Source: Emydura subglobosa (Eukaryota > Chordata > Testudines > Chelidae). Taken from it: a stretch of 64,000 nucleotides of DNA. The stretch is taken from positions 58,794,838 through 58,858,837 of the forward strand of contig ML679958.1 of NCBI GenBank assembly GCA_007922225.1, given 5' to 3'. Made by a program: the position numbers and the translations under genes. Position 1 is the stretch's first letter. The number at the start of each line of letters is the position of its first letter. Positions 35,110 to 46,613 of this stretch are shown one piece after another. Below the pieces are notes generated by a model, which had not been told where the DNA came from, searched no databases, and saw only the letters and a program-made list of their open reading frames with translations.

Positions 35110-35469
35110 ATGGGGGAGTATTGCTTTATTCTGAGATTTGTATGTATTGCTTTATCTTTATGGTCTTTTTAATTCCTCTGATAACATACATGCTGATGTG
35201 TGTCATGAAGTTGCTGTGTTAGACATATTTCTTAGCTTCACATGAGCAAAAATTTCATCTACTAGGAATTGGTAGATTTGAGCTTTTAGGAGATCAACCT
35301 AAGAGCTTCTAGGGACTACCAACCAAGTGATTTTATTAACTGTAATTCTAAGGATAAATAATAAGGCCTAATATTTCAAAACTGGCTTGTGATTTTGGGT
35401 GCCTAACTTGAGACGCCTTTATGTTTTTCAGAGGATGGCTGTTCAATACTTTCTGAAAATCAGGGCCTT
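35110..35469. other. Flank of CBY2 with a degenerate fold-back
   Basis: At about 35375-35465 there is a diverged fold-back block ('gattttgggtgcctaactt' and 'ttctgaaaatcagggcc'). No gene is recognised. Confidence 0.4.
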
Positions 35470-36010
35470 ACCAAGAATTTCTAAATATTATCAATGATCA
35501 TTTCCTAACTCAAGTGTTTCATTGAACACGAGGGAATTTTATATCAGATCTCATCTTGATAGATGAAGAATGTGGTTTAGAAGGGAAGTAAAGGCAGCTA
35601 TAAAAAAGGAAAGAAAAAAGGGCAAATGAAAGAAAGTGAAGTTGATAGTAATGAATATATATCAGAATCTAGGAATTATCAAATATTGGTGGGGAAGAAA
35701 AGGGACACTAGGAGAAGTCAATGGCCAACAGATTTAAGAACAATCAGGAGGCATTTTTAAAGTGTATTAGGAACAGAAAGAATCCCAACAATAATATTGA
35801 TCCATTACTTGATGGAAATGAGAGAATTATCAATAATAATGCAGAAAAGGCATAAGTATTCAATAAATATTTCTGTTTTGTATCTGGGGGGAAGAAAAGA
35901 TGTTATAATATTAATATACACTCTTTCCATTCCATTAGTATCTCGGGAGGATGTTAAACAGCAGCTACTAAAGTTAGACTTTTTAAATCAGCAGGTACAG
36001 ATACTGGATA
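35470..36010 (+). mobile_element. Internal CR1 LINE fragment
   Basis: This stretch matches 20-850 of the window, also on +. Shared blocks include 'tatcaataataatgcagaaa' and 'tctcgggaggatg'. It is an internal ORF2 piece without the 3' tail, so it was cut by later deletion rather than by simple 5' truncation. Stops are frequent. Confidence 0.8.
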
Positions 36011-36019
36011 ATTCTGTTC

Positions 36020-36778
36020 TTGAATGACTAACAGTGCTATATCCCAAGTATATCAGGGTGTTGTGACTCTTTAGAGGAAAACATTTCATCAGAATTGACA
36101 TGGTAAATGAACCTTGTCTCTGATGCAATCTTCTGTGAGGAGCTAGAGGAGAAAGGCTTTCAAACTATCCTAATAGTTCAGGACAAGAAGTGCAGAAAAT
36201 CTATATCTAAAGCTGATTGAGCTGTTCATTGCATACAAGCTAGCCATCAAATTTAGCAACTCATGCAACAACAACAACAAAAATCAGAAAACATGTTTGT
36301 GGAAAAATGACGAAAAGGCTGGCAAATGCATACAGTCACAAATTATTCAGAATTCAATTAAATGTTTGCAGAAAAACTTCTATCATTCTTCCCTGCCTCT
36401 TCCTGTATACAAATAAAGAGACAAGCAAGATTTAGGTATTTGGAATACCATCGGCCATCACACCTAATATTCCTTTTCTTGTGAAAAGTGCCATGACAAT
36501 TGCAATGACAAGGATCTCATTTCTACCTCTTGTCATCACGTTCCCCTCCAATCCATTATGAAAGTATTTGTTCTGACTTGGGGACAAGAGTGCTACTCAC
36601 TGAATCGCCAGCCTCTGGGTTTTACTTGGGAAATCGAAGTACTTACGCAGTCTAAATCAGCTTACGGTCTCAGATCTAATCCTATCACAGCTTGAGATGG
36701 ACACCAACTAATCTTAAAACTAGCGCTAGTCAGAAAACGACTTTTTTTTTCTCCTGCAGAAAGTTTTCATGAAAATGA

Positions 36779-36809
<31 letters not shown>

Positions 36810-37430
36810 AAAAAAAGTAATTTGTCTAAATTTTCCATGGAAAATGTCACCCCTTCCCAAATGCTTCAATTCCAAATGCTGCCACAGTGCCTGATAGGAG
36901 TTGTAGTTCAGCTGCCTCATGCTCCTATGTTCTGTTTTCTAGGCCAGTTTCCGTGGTTGGGCTACATCACCCATGATGCTCCAGAGTCTACCTTCTTGAT
37001 GAAGGAAGAGTATCTGAGTTCTTGGATATGGTGCATTATGAGATATGTAGTCTAGTCAGGGAGCCTGGCCCAGAGAGAAGAATGGGTAAGGGAGACAACC
37101 AAACTATGACTTTCATGAGGCACTGCAGCAGAATATCTAAATCAAAGTATTTTGGTTTTCAGTGTTTTATGAAAACTCAAAAATTTCCATAGCAAGCAGA
37201 CACGTCCAGAAAAACTACATTTAGTTGAAAAACCCATTTTTCTGTTGGAAAACAATTTATGAAAATGTTCAAACAGCCTTTCGGTGGCCAAGGATAAGGG
37301 CTCTTCCCTACTGAAAATGGACTGTCTGTAACAACCTACTCTTTGTTTCCTTCTCCTCTCACATCTTCCTGCTTTTCTTTGTTTCCTCTAACTCCGGCTC
37401 AAAACACTTCCTCAAAGAAATCTATAAACA
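36020..37430. other. Non-coding stretch with simple repeat
   Basis: An (AAAT)n run lies at 36780-36817. At 36895-37060 'gagttgtagttcagctgcc' and 'ctacatcacccatgatgct' look like a dispersed repeat known from reptile genomes. An A/T fold-back block lies at 37150-37290. No gene is supported. Confidence 0.45.
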
Positions 37431-38290
37431 AGGGCTGTCAAACAATTAAAAGAATTAATCACAAATTAATTGTGAGATTAAACAAAAGTCACCATTAATC
37501 ACAGTTTTAATCACACTGTTAAACAATAATAGAATACCAGTTTAATTTATTGTAAATGGTTTTGGATGTTTTTCTACATTTTCAAATATATTGATTTCAA
37601 TTACAACACAGAATACAAAGTGTACAGGGCTCACTTTATATTATTATTTTTTATTACAAATATTTGCACTATAAAAAAGATAAACAATCTACAAGTTGAA
37701 GCATGAAAGGACATATGAATGTTTAGCATATCTGGCACGTAAATACCTTGCAATATCGACTACAACAGTGCTAGGCAAACACCTGTTTTCACGTTCTGTT
37801 GATGTTGTAAATAAGAAGCAGGGAGCATTATCTTCCATAAATGTAAACACACTTGCTTGTCTTAGCGATTGGCTGAACAAGATTTAGAGGCTCTGAAGTT
37901 TCACATTGTTTAGTTTTTGAATGCAGTTATGTGAAAAAGAATAATCCTACATTTGTACATTGCACTTTCATAATAAAAAGATTGCACTACAGTACTTGTA
38001 TGAGGTGAATTGAAAAATACTATTTCTTTTGTTTATCATTATTACAGTGCAAATATAAAAATAATAGTATAAAGTGAGCACTGTACACTTTATATTCTGT
38101 GTTGTAATTAAAATCAATATATTTGAAAATGTAGAAAAACATCCAAAAATATTTATAATACATTTAAATTGGTATTCTATTATTGTTTAACAGTGTGATT
38201 AAAACTGTGATTAATCGTGACTAATTTTTTTAATCAAGTTAATTTGTTCTGAGTTAATCATTGGAGTTTCTGCAATTAATTGACAGCCCT
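37431..38290. mobile_element. hAT transposon deletion derivative with long inverted arms
   Basis: The ends agggctgtca (37431-37440) and tgacagccct (38281-38290) are exact complements. Inside them, long subterminal arms of roughly 170-200 bp are also complementary: about 37505-37675 against about 38045-38215, for example 'caattacaacacagaata' against 'attctgtgttgtaatt'. Between them remains a piece of transposase gene (37696-37887). The 860-bp element is therefore an internal deletion product of a larger autonomous hAT transposon. A clean 8-bp target duplication could not be assigned at the inverted ends. Confidence 0.85.
37696..37887 (+). pseudogene. hAT transposase C-terminal fragment
   Basis: A 63-codon frame contains YLARKYLAI, then a VLGKHLFS block, and ends with VNTLACLSDWLNK. 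This is the order found in the hAT C-terminal dimerisation domain. The frame is open, but the catalytic core and N-terminal zinc finger are absent, so it cannot act as a transposase. It lies inside the 37431-38290 element and has kept a normal stop (TAG). Confidence 0.85.
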
Positions 38291-38299
38291 ATAACCCAT

Positions 38300-39047
38300 T
38301 TCTTCCCACATAGGAACAGCATCATAAAGAGTTACTGAACACTCAAAGATGTATATTTCCAACCAGAACATCATGTCTCCTCCTGCCTGCAATATTTGTT
38401 AGCACCCCTCATCATGTTGTATCTTGATTTGGGCTTTGTCCTGCACATACTACCAAGTGCAGTGTTCAATAGCGTGAGAAGTCCCATTGATTTCAAGGGA
38501 GACTACTAACCTATAGTTAACTGTACATCCAATATTATGTGAGTACAGGGCTGTACTCTTAGGGTCTGCTCTAAAGCCCATTGGAGTCAATAGAAAGACT
38601 CCTATTGACTTCAGTGGGCTTTGGATCAGGCCCTCATGGAAAGATCTTTGAGACAAGTACATTATCTTTTATTTGTCTGTAACGCACCATGCATATTTAT
38701 AGGACTGTATAAATATTCACAATAGGCCAGATCCTGAAGTCAATCGGGCTATCTGTTTGGGGCTAGAGTGTGGTGTATAGGTGTGACTTTCCAAGGGTAG
38801 CCAGTGAGAATCAGAGACACCTGTCTGAATGTAGGGGGAGACCCATCATGCTCACTTATTCCTGTGTGCCCAGACTTAGGGTCCAGATAGCCTACTAAGG
38901 GCATTAAGGGATCTTTGGCCCCCTTTAACTCCATTGCCAGGTCAAGTAGTCCAGGTCACCAGCTAGCCCACAGTAAGTGTTGCACGCTACAAATAAGCTT
39001 GCTGATGAATAAACTTTTTCTTTCAAAGAAGTAAACTGGTAACCAAG
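38300..39047. other. Non-coding stretch with a type B fold-back
   Basis: A clear fold-back lies at 38562-38633: 'aaagcccattggagtcaata' pairs with 'attgacttcagtgggcttt'. Otherwise this is unique DNA with no gene recognised. Confidence 0.5.
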
Positions 39048-39752
39048 TGTGATGGGGCGTGTACCCCCACACAGTCCCTGAAGGGATTAATGTGGGCCTG
39101 AGAGGTGAATTAGGGTAGTTGACTGCACATGGAGGGAGAGCCAGGCCTAACTGAACAAGAAGCCCAGCTGAGCAGGAGTAGGCTGGATTATGAAGCCAGG
39201 AAGTTTGCAGAAGAAATGGACTACAGGAAGAGTGTTTGCAGTCATTCTCTGGGAGCAGATTGGAGGGGAGGAGAAAACCTAAGAGGGAGAATAAGCCCTG
39301 GGGTTCTGTCCCTAGAAGAAGAGTCAACCCCAGAGGAAGGCATTATGGGGAAAGGAAGCCTGAGAGGCTAGGTAGGAAGAAGCCTAGGGAAACAGCAGCA
39401 AAGGGTAGGACTGTATGGACCTTGGCTGCTTGTTATAGGGTCCCTGGGCTAGAAACCAGTGTAGAGGGTGGGCTTGGGTTCCCCTACCAACCACTAGGAA
39501 ATGATGCAGGAGCACTGGAGCTGCCTATCAGACAGCTGGTCCAGAGAGACTTCGTTACCCCAGAAGGGGAGTACTATATAGTGACCTGACTGAAGGGCCA
39601 AGTCACAAAGAGGGAGCACCCTGAGTTGTGAAGAGAGAGAGAGAGGAGTGACACCTTGAGTAACTGATGGAAGAGGGTGCCAGACCTGGTGCAAGCTGGT
39701 CCCCAGAGCAGCGATAAGGAGGCACCACCTGTGGTGAATGAACTCCTTAACG
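39048..39752 (+). repeat. LTR-like or unclassified dispersed repeat
   Basis: The stretch starts tgtgatggggcgtgta and has the purine-rich composition of a turtle repeat I recognise only by general appearance. The 5-mer ccaag flanks it (39043-39047 and 39753-39757), which could be a target duplication. The right end reads ...aacg rather than the usual CA, so an LTR identity is not secure. Several overlapping open frames (up to 123 codons on -) are by-products of the purine-rich sequence. Confidence 0.45.
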
Positions 39753-39759
39753 CCAAGTC

Positions 39760-42189
39760 TCAAGAAGATGTTTAGTTAGATGTTCAAATCCCATATCTGG
39801 TTGCTCAAACTGGCAGCCAGGTGTGTAAATGCTCATTTTATGTATCCAATTGCCAATCTGAGTTATCCACATACAGGATTTGGGCATCCTGTTTTAAAGC
39901 CTCCATGTTTTAAACCTGGACCCAGTCTCACAGCTGGTATGACTAGAAAACCTGGAAATGTATTTTTCTTTCTCTCCCTCTGTCTTGGACTCCTGTGATG
40001 CAGAGTAATTGGGCAAAATCTTTCAGACAGAACATTGGCGCCTTTAGATAATCTAACAAGACAGCAGCAGGAAGGTTTCTGCAGTGTAATTGTAGGGAGC
40101 ATCATTATAGAGAAAAAGAAAGATCATAGTGAGAGTTACATCTTGCAGGGTGGCCTGAGAAACATCTTGTCACTACAGTTTATAAGTCTGTAAATGATTA
40201 AGCATCAAATTAGTGAAAGGATGAATTATCTTTCACCTCATATTTTGCTCAGACAACACCTGGCCAAATACCAATAATAACAGTTTATTTCAGAGTACTA
40301 AGGATGGAGCATCAGCTTTTGCTTCTAGGACATTTAAATGTTGAGGGGAAAATTACCTCATGGTTGAAGATACAGGATTTGGCTCTGCAGAATGCAGGTG
40401 TGCAGCATTACTGTATAATTGCAAGGTAACAAGTAGGGGGAGGGGACTGGGATATCATCCTTTTTTAATGAGAGTGCTCACAGCCACCAGTTTGCTCCTG
40501 CCTAGTGACAGTAGCATAGCTAAAGAGGGGAGCATGTAGCTAAAGCACCTCATTTGCATGCTGAGGATCATGTTTATGTCTGTGTCTCCTCAGACATAGT
40601 GTAGGACCTCAGAGTTATGAATACCAGAGTTATGAACTGACTGGTCAACTCCACACCTCATCTGGAACCAGAAGTACCCAATCAAGCAGCAGCAGAGACG
40701 GGGGGGGGGGGTGCGGAAAAAAAAAAAGAAAATAGGGTAAAACACTTTTATAAATGTAAACCACTTTAAAAAAAGGGAGAAAGTTTAAAAAAAAAAAGAT
40801 TTGACTAGGTAAGGAAACTGTGCTTGTTTCATTTAAATTAAGATAGTTAGCAGCATTTTTCTTCTGCATAGTAAAGTTTCAAAGCTGTATTCAGACAGTG
40901 TTCAGTCGTAAAATTCTGAAGAACAGCCATAACATTTTGTTCAGAGGGCATTCATAACTCTGAGGTTGTACAGCTCTCTCTCTTTCTCTCTTTCTCATTA
41001 TTTATTTATTTATCATTTATATTTTGGTGGCTCTGAGTATGAACAGTGTCTCTTGAAACTCTAGCAGGAAGCCAGATCACAGCAGACGCTGGGGAAGGTT
41101 GTAGGCAGAAACTCTAGAGTGAAACAGATATCTAGAAGTTTTTAAATTAATATTGTTTTTCTTTATTCTAATAAATTTTTTGTTCAGTGTTAGAAGAAAT
41201 TGACTCTTTCTGTGATTTTTTTTAACCAGTTTCTCATGACTTGTGTCTCATGTCAGGGTGTCAGAAGCACTCATGTCAAAACAGAATAAATAGAAGAATA
41301 AGAACACGCTGAAGTTCAGCCATCCATAAGATTTTTTGTTTGATAAGTCCATGAAAAGACTTGCATGGAAGGATCTCTTCACCAGATTCTGAAATGCCTG
41401 GAAAATTAAAACAGGGAGTGGAAAAGTGCAGGTCAGCCTGTTACCTTATGCAGTAACTCTCAATCAGTGGATTTGTTTTGCGTGGTGAACAGCCTGTCTA
41501 ATCTACCTTCATTCATTGGCTGATTCAACTACCTCCTTTGTGAGCAAACGTGATTGCTTTGCTTTACATTGGATTCAGGTAGGAATGTCAGCATCCATGG
41601 ATGTAGGGCAGGAGCTGGAGGGAAAAATGCTTAGCTCCAAGGTGATGCCCTCAGAATGTAAGGATCCGTGGGACTGGAATCTGAGACAACTGACATTCCC
41701 ACGTCACCACTCTGAGGCCAGGCAGAGCTGTATCCAAGGAGCAGTCTGGCCATTAGGCATTGCAGAAGGTACCATCCAAAGGGTCTCAAGTAGCAGCTCC
41801 TCTGATTGGCCAAGCATACTGTTTAACCCAGAAGGGTACCCACAAAGCAGTCTTGGCAACAATGCAGATTTCTGGGCTGCTGTGACTCCAGGCTGCATCT
41901 TGCTTTCTGATCTCCAGTCTCTGACCCTGACCCTTGCCTCCTGATTCCAGTGTGGTAACTACCTATGATCTCTGGCCTCCAATCTCAGCATGACTGACCC
42001 TGACTCCTGATTCCACCCTGGTAACTACTTCTACTAGGTCTCTGACCTAGGCCTGAGTTTGACTCTTACTGAGGGATCCCAGCTCAAGTGATCACTCTGA
42101 TTCCTGTTCACTGACTACTGCCTTAAGGCCATCCTTGACTTGTGGACACTAGACCAGTTGTGACTGCTAGGCCAGATTGCCTGTACCTT
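39760..42189. other. Non-coding stretch with low-complexity patches
   Basis: G-run and A-run patches lie at 40700-40800. A TTTA run lies at about 40998-41014. At about 41885-42060, imperfect direct repeats of 'ctgattcca' and 'ggtaactac' suggest part of another dispersed repeat. The 142-codon frame at 41516-41944 has no domain and overlaps others on the opposite strand. No gene is supported. Confidence 0.4.
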
Positions 42190-42980
42190 GGTCCATTACA
42201 TGGACATACTAGAAGTGTTGGGACCCCTTCATCCCATGATCAGTTCTTTGGCTCTGTGTCTTACCTGGCTGCTGAAGGCTTGTAGGGAAAGACTGTGTCC
42301 ATTGCTGGTGGAGATTATCAGTATATTTTGTAGACGGGCTGGTGGGGCAGCTTGTTTTAAGGAAGCTGTTGTGCAGCCTTTGTTCTTGAAACCAGTGCTT
42401 CTTGCTGCTGACAATGTGGATAACTATTCCATTGTTCTCTTTTTGGTTTAGTTGGGGTTGGTCCTGCCTTGAGCAGGGAGTTGGACTAAATGACTCCTTC
42501 TGGTCCCTTTCAACCCTAAACTTCTATGATTAAGATTACAGAGAAGTTTGTGGCGCACTAACTTTCAAAGTACCAAGAAGTCGCAAGACCCTTTGAGCCT
42601 CAGCTATCTAAATACAAACCTGGACAGAGAGTGCCTTCATGGCACTTAACAGAGTATCTCTTCCTGCTTGTGGACAAGGATCAGTGTCCATGCAAGTATT
42701 GTTAGGTCTGTCAGCTGCCATCTGTTTGTTAATTGTGAGGTTTTGTTGACTTGCCTGCAAAGTGCAACAGGAGCTCTTGGATGGAACCCATTCCTTCCAT
42801 GATGAACGCTCACATCATAGTGATATTGAGCAATTGCTCTTCATCTGTTGGTGCTGACGTATTCTACAGAGCTCCATTTTGTCTCCCCTCTTGTTTACCA
42901 TAAGTTTGGGACAACTGGGAGGGTTGATGAGGATGCAGGGGCTACAGTGCTTTCAGTATGCTGATAATGTGAAAGAAGAA
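42190..42980 (+). mobile_element. L2-like LINE reverse transcriptase remnant
   Basis: On the + strand, 42340-42430 encodes FKEAVVQPLFLKP followed by DNVDNYS, the opening of an L2-type reverse transcriptase. At 42870-42970 a second block reads LSPLLFTISLGQLGGL and then QYADN, the region around the catalytic YADD with the second D lost. The order and spacing fit one old element. It is interrupted by a CR1 tail at 42447-42533, after which EKFVAH-like residues resume. The copy is dead. Confidence 0.7.
42447..42533 (+). mobile_element. CR1 LINE 3' tail nested in the L2-like LINE
   Basis: The block starts near 'tagttggggttggtcctg' and ends 'cttctatgatt', a minimal CR1 3' end on +. It splits the reverse transcriptase frame of the older LINE around it, so it inserted later. 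Only about 87 bp were copied. Target duplication is not clear. Confidence 0.85.
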
Positions 42981-42989
42981 TGGTGTAAC

Positions 42990-43960
42990 GGTCCACGTAG
43001 AGACAGATATTGCAGGAACAGCTCATTGATAAGACTACGGCAGGCTTTGGGAAAAATTGTGGGTAGTTTCATTGTTTTGTTTTTTCATTTTAATGGTGCC
43101 TAAGTTGTTTATTGATTTGAATGTTCCTGTAAGCTGATATAATAGCTGTCCTTTTCTGAAGTGTACCATTGTGATGTTTACCTACGCAATTTACCCTGTA
43201 CAGAGAGCAAATATATCTGTCTGTTCATATTGTAGCTAACTAACACCTTATTTTTCATCTTGTGTAATACTCTTGGAAAGCCAGAAAACAGTAAGGTCAA
43301 CATCGCCCTCTTGGCGTTTTGTAAACTAGATTATTGACTATAGCAGGGCTAGACATGAGTTCTGACTTTCACATTCTTATTAGATGCTCAGCCATGGATT
43401 TTTCATTCAACTGTTACTCAGGTCATCTTTTGGCACATCTCTCTGAAAATACACACACCTCTTCTTTCCAACCACACCTGAACAGAGGGAAAATGGCAGC
43501 TAAAAGTATGTTCAGGGTTTTTTGACTCTCCCCTTTTGACTGGACTGTTCCTGCTCCCATTCAAGTAAATGACAGTTTTCCCATTGATTTCAATGGGAGC
43601 AGGAGCAGGCTTTGTGAAACAAATTCTCTTCTCAGTTCACTGGAGACAATCCTTCATCACCCTCCACTGTAGGGTCTCTCAGAATCTGAGCTAGCCATTT
43701 CAGTGCTCTAATAAAGGCCCTGATTCTGCAAGATACTTAGGTGTAACTAGTAATGTCCCTATTCCATGGTATTTATGATACTTTTCTCATATACAGATAA
43801 TGTCTGGAGAAATACAGAGGTGAGTCAGGAATTTTTAACTATAAATTATTTGTGTAAAAATGTATATAGAGAAGCTGTTTGCTGGTTTTAAATAGATATC
43901 TACCTGCTATGTGGGTGCCATTACCAGAGTATCTAAACACCTGATAATTTTTAAAGTATA
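42990..43960. other. Non-coding stretch with a type B fold-back
   Basis: At 43545-43609 'ctgctcccattcaagtaaat' pairs with 'atttcaatgggagcag' around a short loop. No gene is recognised. Confidence 0.5.
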
Positions 43961-43964
43961 TATA

Positions 43965-44140
43965 TCTCACTACACTCCTGTGAGGCAGGGCAGTGCTAAC
44001 CTCATTTTGCAGATGGAGAACGGAAGCACAATGGAGATTAAGTGACCCAAGGGAAGTCTGTGTCTGAACCAGGAAGTGAAGGTAGGTCTCCTGATTTCTA
44101 GGCCAGGGCCCTCCCCACTAGACCATCCTTCCCAGGCTAG
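43965..44140 (+). repeat. MIR SINE relic
   Basis: The stretch has the MIR core order: 'cctcattttgcagatggaga', then 'gattaagtgacccaaggg', then 'ggtctcctgatttctagg' and 'ccactagaccatcc'. It is about 175 bp and diverged, as expected for an ancient SINE. The - strand frame across it is not a gene. Confidence 0.8.
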
Positions 44141-44294
44141 TAGATAACCTATCATTCAATGTGTCTCAGACAGACTGATGATTCTGATGTCAGATACTTG
44201 AATGCAAATTCAGAATAACTTTAGTGTAGTTAATGAAGTTACCACAGATTGAGATCAGAATCTGGCCCTAAAATGCTAAGGTTATTCTACCTCT

Positions 44295-44384
44295 GCATCT
44301 GACGAAGTGAGCTGAGTCTCACAAAAGCTTATGCCTACAAAAGTTAAATTTGTTAGTCTTTGAAGTGCCACAGAACTCTCGTTG
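44295..44384 (+). repeat. Dispersed reptile repeat fragment
   Basis: The blocks 'catctgacgaagtgagctg', 'acaaaagcttatgcc' and 'cacagaactctcgttg' match the element at 26690-26826. Family unnamed here. Confidence 0.6.
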
Positions 44385-44629
44385 GTCCTAAGTGTTTACA
44401 GAAGGTGCATATACTCTTTTCCCCCCTGTGCCTGTGGGATTATAGATATGCCTAGTTGAAACCCATTCCATATTCATTGAAATCAATCCCAAAATTCCCT
44501 CTGACTTCAATGGGAACAGGATTGGGCTGCATGTTTGTATATGCCTAAACATCATAACCAAATCTATCCAAATAATTGTAAACATATTCATGTTAACTCT
44601 TGTAAAGCTTCTGTGCCCCTGGGTTAATA

Positions 44630-44651
44630 GGTGGTGGTGGTGGTGGTGGTG
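44630..44651 (+). repeat. (GGT)n microsatellite
   Basis: Seven tandem ggt units. A simple repeat, possibly polymorphic. Confidence 0.9.
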
Positions 44652-44654
44652 TTG

Positions 44655-46240
44655 GGGAAATGTGTTGTAATGTAAATTCTCGGAAATGTCCATTTTTAGA
44701 AATTTATAAATGACAGAAATGTTTTCAAAATGCAAATTCAACATCTCTTTCTTTTGCTCCTGGGCTATGCCAGAGCTCTAACAAACATCTTTGATCCTGT
44801 GGCAGTGTCTGCAGAAATTATGGGATTCTAATATGGAATAATAGATTCTTATCAAGACTTCTAGGTTTAGGAAATTGTTTAATCTCCATTCTCAGTGGCT
44901 GTTTCTTTGATGCAGCTGTGACTGAAGGGTCCCAAGTGTTGGGGAAAACAGATCATCAGCTGAGAACAAAGCTGATTATGTAAATTACACATTAAGATTC
45001 AGCTTTGATTTAATTTTATTCTGTAAATAAATATCCCATTAACATCCATCTGTTAAAAGTCAGGTAAGACATTTTCAAAAACTACATTGTTGTGGCAGAT
45101 GTGAATGAACCAAAAATAGTGAAAGGGAGGTGGTATTAGGATGTCAAAGTACAAAGCCCGGAGCAAATTCTTAAAATAGCAAGAAGGCTATAGCATTTAT
45201 TTTTAACAAAAAGCTTTCTCATTGTTTAAGACATGCAATGATTTCATTTGTGGCCTTGCTGTTTGGGTAGCACAAAATGCTTTCTCTGATTGCCGTCACA
45301 GATGAATAATTATAGTTCAGGAATTCACTTAAAAATTTAAAAAAGTCAGCTGATGAGGAGGTCAGCATTAAATTATCTGCAAGCCTTTTTGGTTAATGGC
45401 ATTTTATTTCAACAGCTTACTTCTGAAGAGTAATCTCTTTCTGGCTATTTGGTTTCCCACTGCCAAAATTGTAAAACATTACAGAGATCAGGAATAAGAT
45501 GATAAACCATGTCATTTTTTCTAAACTACTCTTGGAGGGGAAAAAAGGTTCAAGTACTCATAACCCAAAGCTATTGTTGCCTGATTTTTAAATAACAAAG
45601 GAGTTCATGGGCACCACAAATGAGCATTTGACGAAAGAGCTCATCTGGGGCTAGATGGGACTTCATTCACACTGATTCAAGTGGAGTTACTCTGGATTTA
45701 CATTAGTTGAGATCAGAAACAGGCTTCTGAAATTTACTTTAATGTCATGGGGGAAGTGGTGCTATTTTAGTTCCATATACAATGTACAAGAAGGGATATT
45801 ATGAAGGGCTACATTGGACATTGCTCCTATACCACAGTAAGAGGCAATGGGTGTGTTTTTGGGTGTGTTTTTGGTGTTTTTTTTTTAACCCTGTTCCTTT
45901 TTTCTTTTTTGGTAAACCGATCTAGCTACTTTTCAAAATGAAATATTGCTTTGAAATGAAAAGTCAAAACATTGTTTTGACATTTTCTAAACAAAAAAAG
46001 CGTTTTGACTGCATAAAACTTTGCCACTGGCCTCTGCTGACTGCTGAACAATACCTGGGATGTGAGACTTTTGTTTCTGTCACCACCATCTCCTTGTGTG
46101 CCCTTTTCTTTCCCTATCTTATCTCTTCTCTTTCTTCTCCTTTTGCCTTCTGCCTACTAAGACTCTGGTTTAACCAGCCAAGGTTGTATATTTTGCAACC
46201 CTGTTGTAAGTCTGTGACCAAAAAGGCAGCTAAAAGCAAT
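44655..46240. other. Non-coding stretch, no gene recognised
   Basis: A diverged type A fold-back piece lies at 45655-45722 and an A/T fold-back block at 45895-46010. T-rich runs lie near 45850-45905. The 119-codon frame starting at 45938 runs into the transposon at 46249 and has no domain. Confidence 0.4.
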
Positions 46241-46248
46241 GCACTAAA

Positions 46249-46522
46249 CCCCAAGGGTGTCAAACTCATTTGCTATGGCGGGCCAGATTTGAATTAAATG
46301 TATTGCAAGTGGGCCATACATACCATAAACTGAAATAGTAGGCACTGTTGGAGTGCTGTGTCTCATGCACACAGTGCTCCACGCTCTGCCTCCAGAATAC
46401 ACAGATCTCGTGGCAATGCGCGACGCTGCGAGATCTCGCGGCAGCGGGCGCTGCCAGCAGGGACCGGACCAAAAAGGTTGGTGGGCCGTATCCAGCCCGC
46501 GGGCCAGATGTTTGACACCCCG
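46249..46522. mobile_element. hAT MITE with perfect 8-bp target duplication
   Basis: The inverted ends gggtgtcaaac and gtttgacaccc are exact complements. The octamer gcactaaa flanks the element at 46241-46248 and 46523-46530 without mismatch. The 274-bp interior is CpG-rich ('agatctcgcggcagcgggcg') and has 'gcgggccagat' near both ends. No coding capacity. The perfect duplication suggests a fairly young insertion. Confidence 0.93.
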
Positions 46523-46613
46523 GCACTAAACAGCCCAATGTTGGTACAGGCACTGGAGTGGATGATAAGACTGTGTGCCAGGCCTGCATTTCTCCAGCAG
46601 GGGGGCTGCAAGT

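Noticed and set aside
37422..38297. Possible target duplication ctataaac/ctataacc around the hAT derivative
   Set aside because: It matches at 7 of 8 positions but would place the ends inside the exact inverted termini, so it is not accepted as a duplication.
39129..39589. Overlapping charged-residue frames
   Set aside because: They lie in a purine-rich dispersed repeat, in several frames at once, with no conserved domain.
41516..41944. 142-codon + frame
   Set aside because: No domain; overlaps frames on the other strand; contains direct repeats suggestive of a dispersed element.
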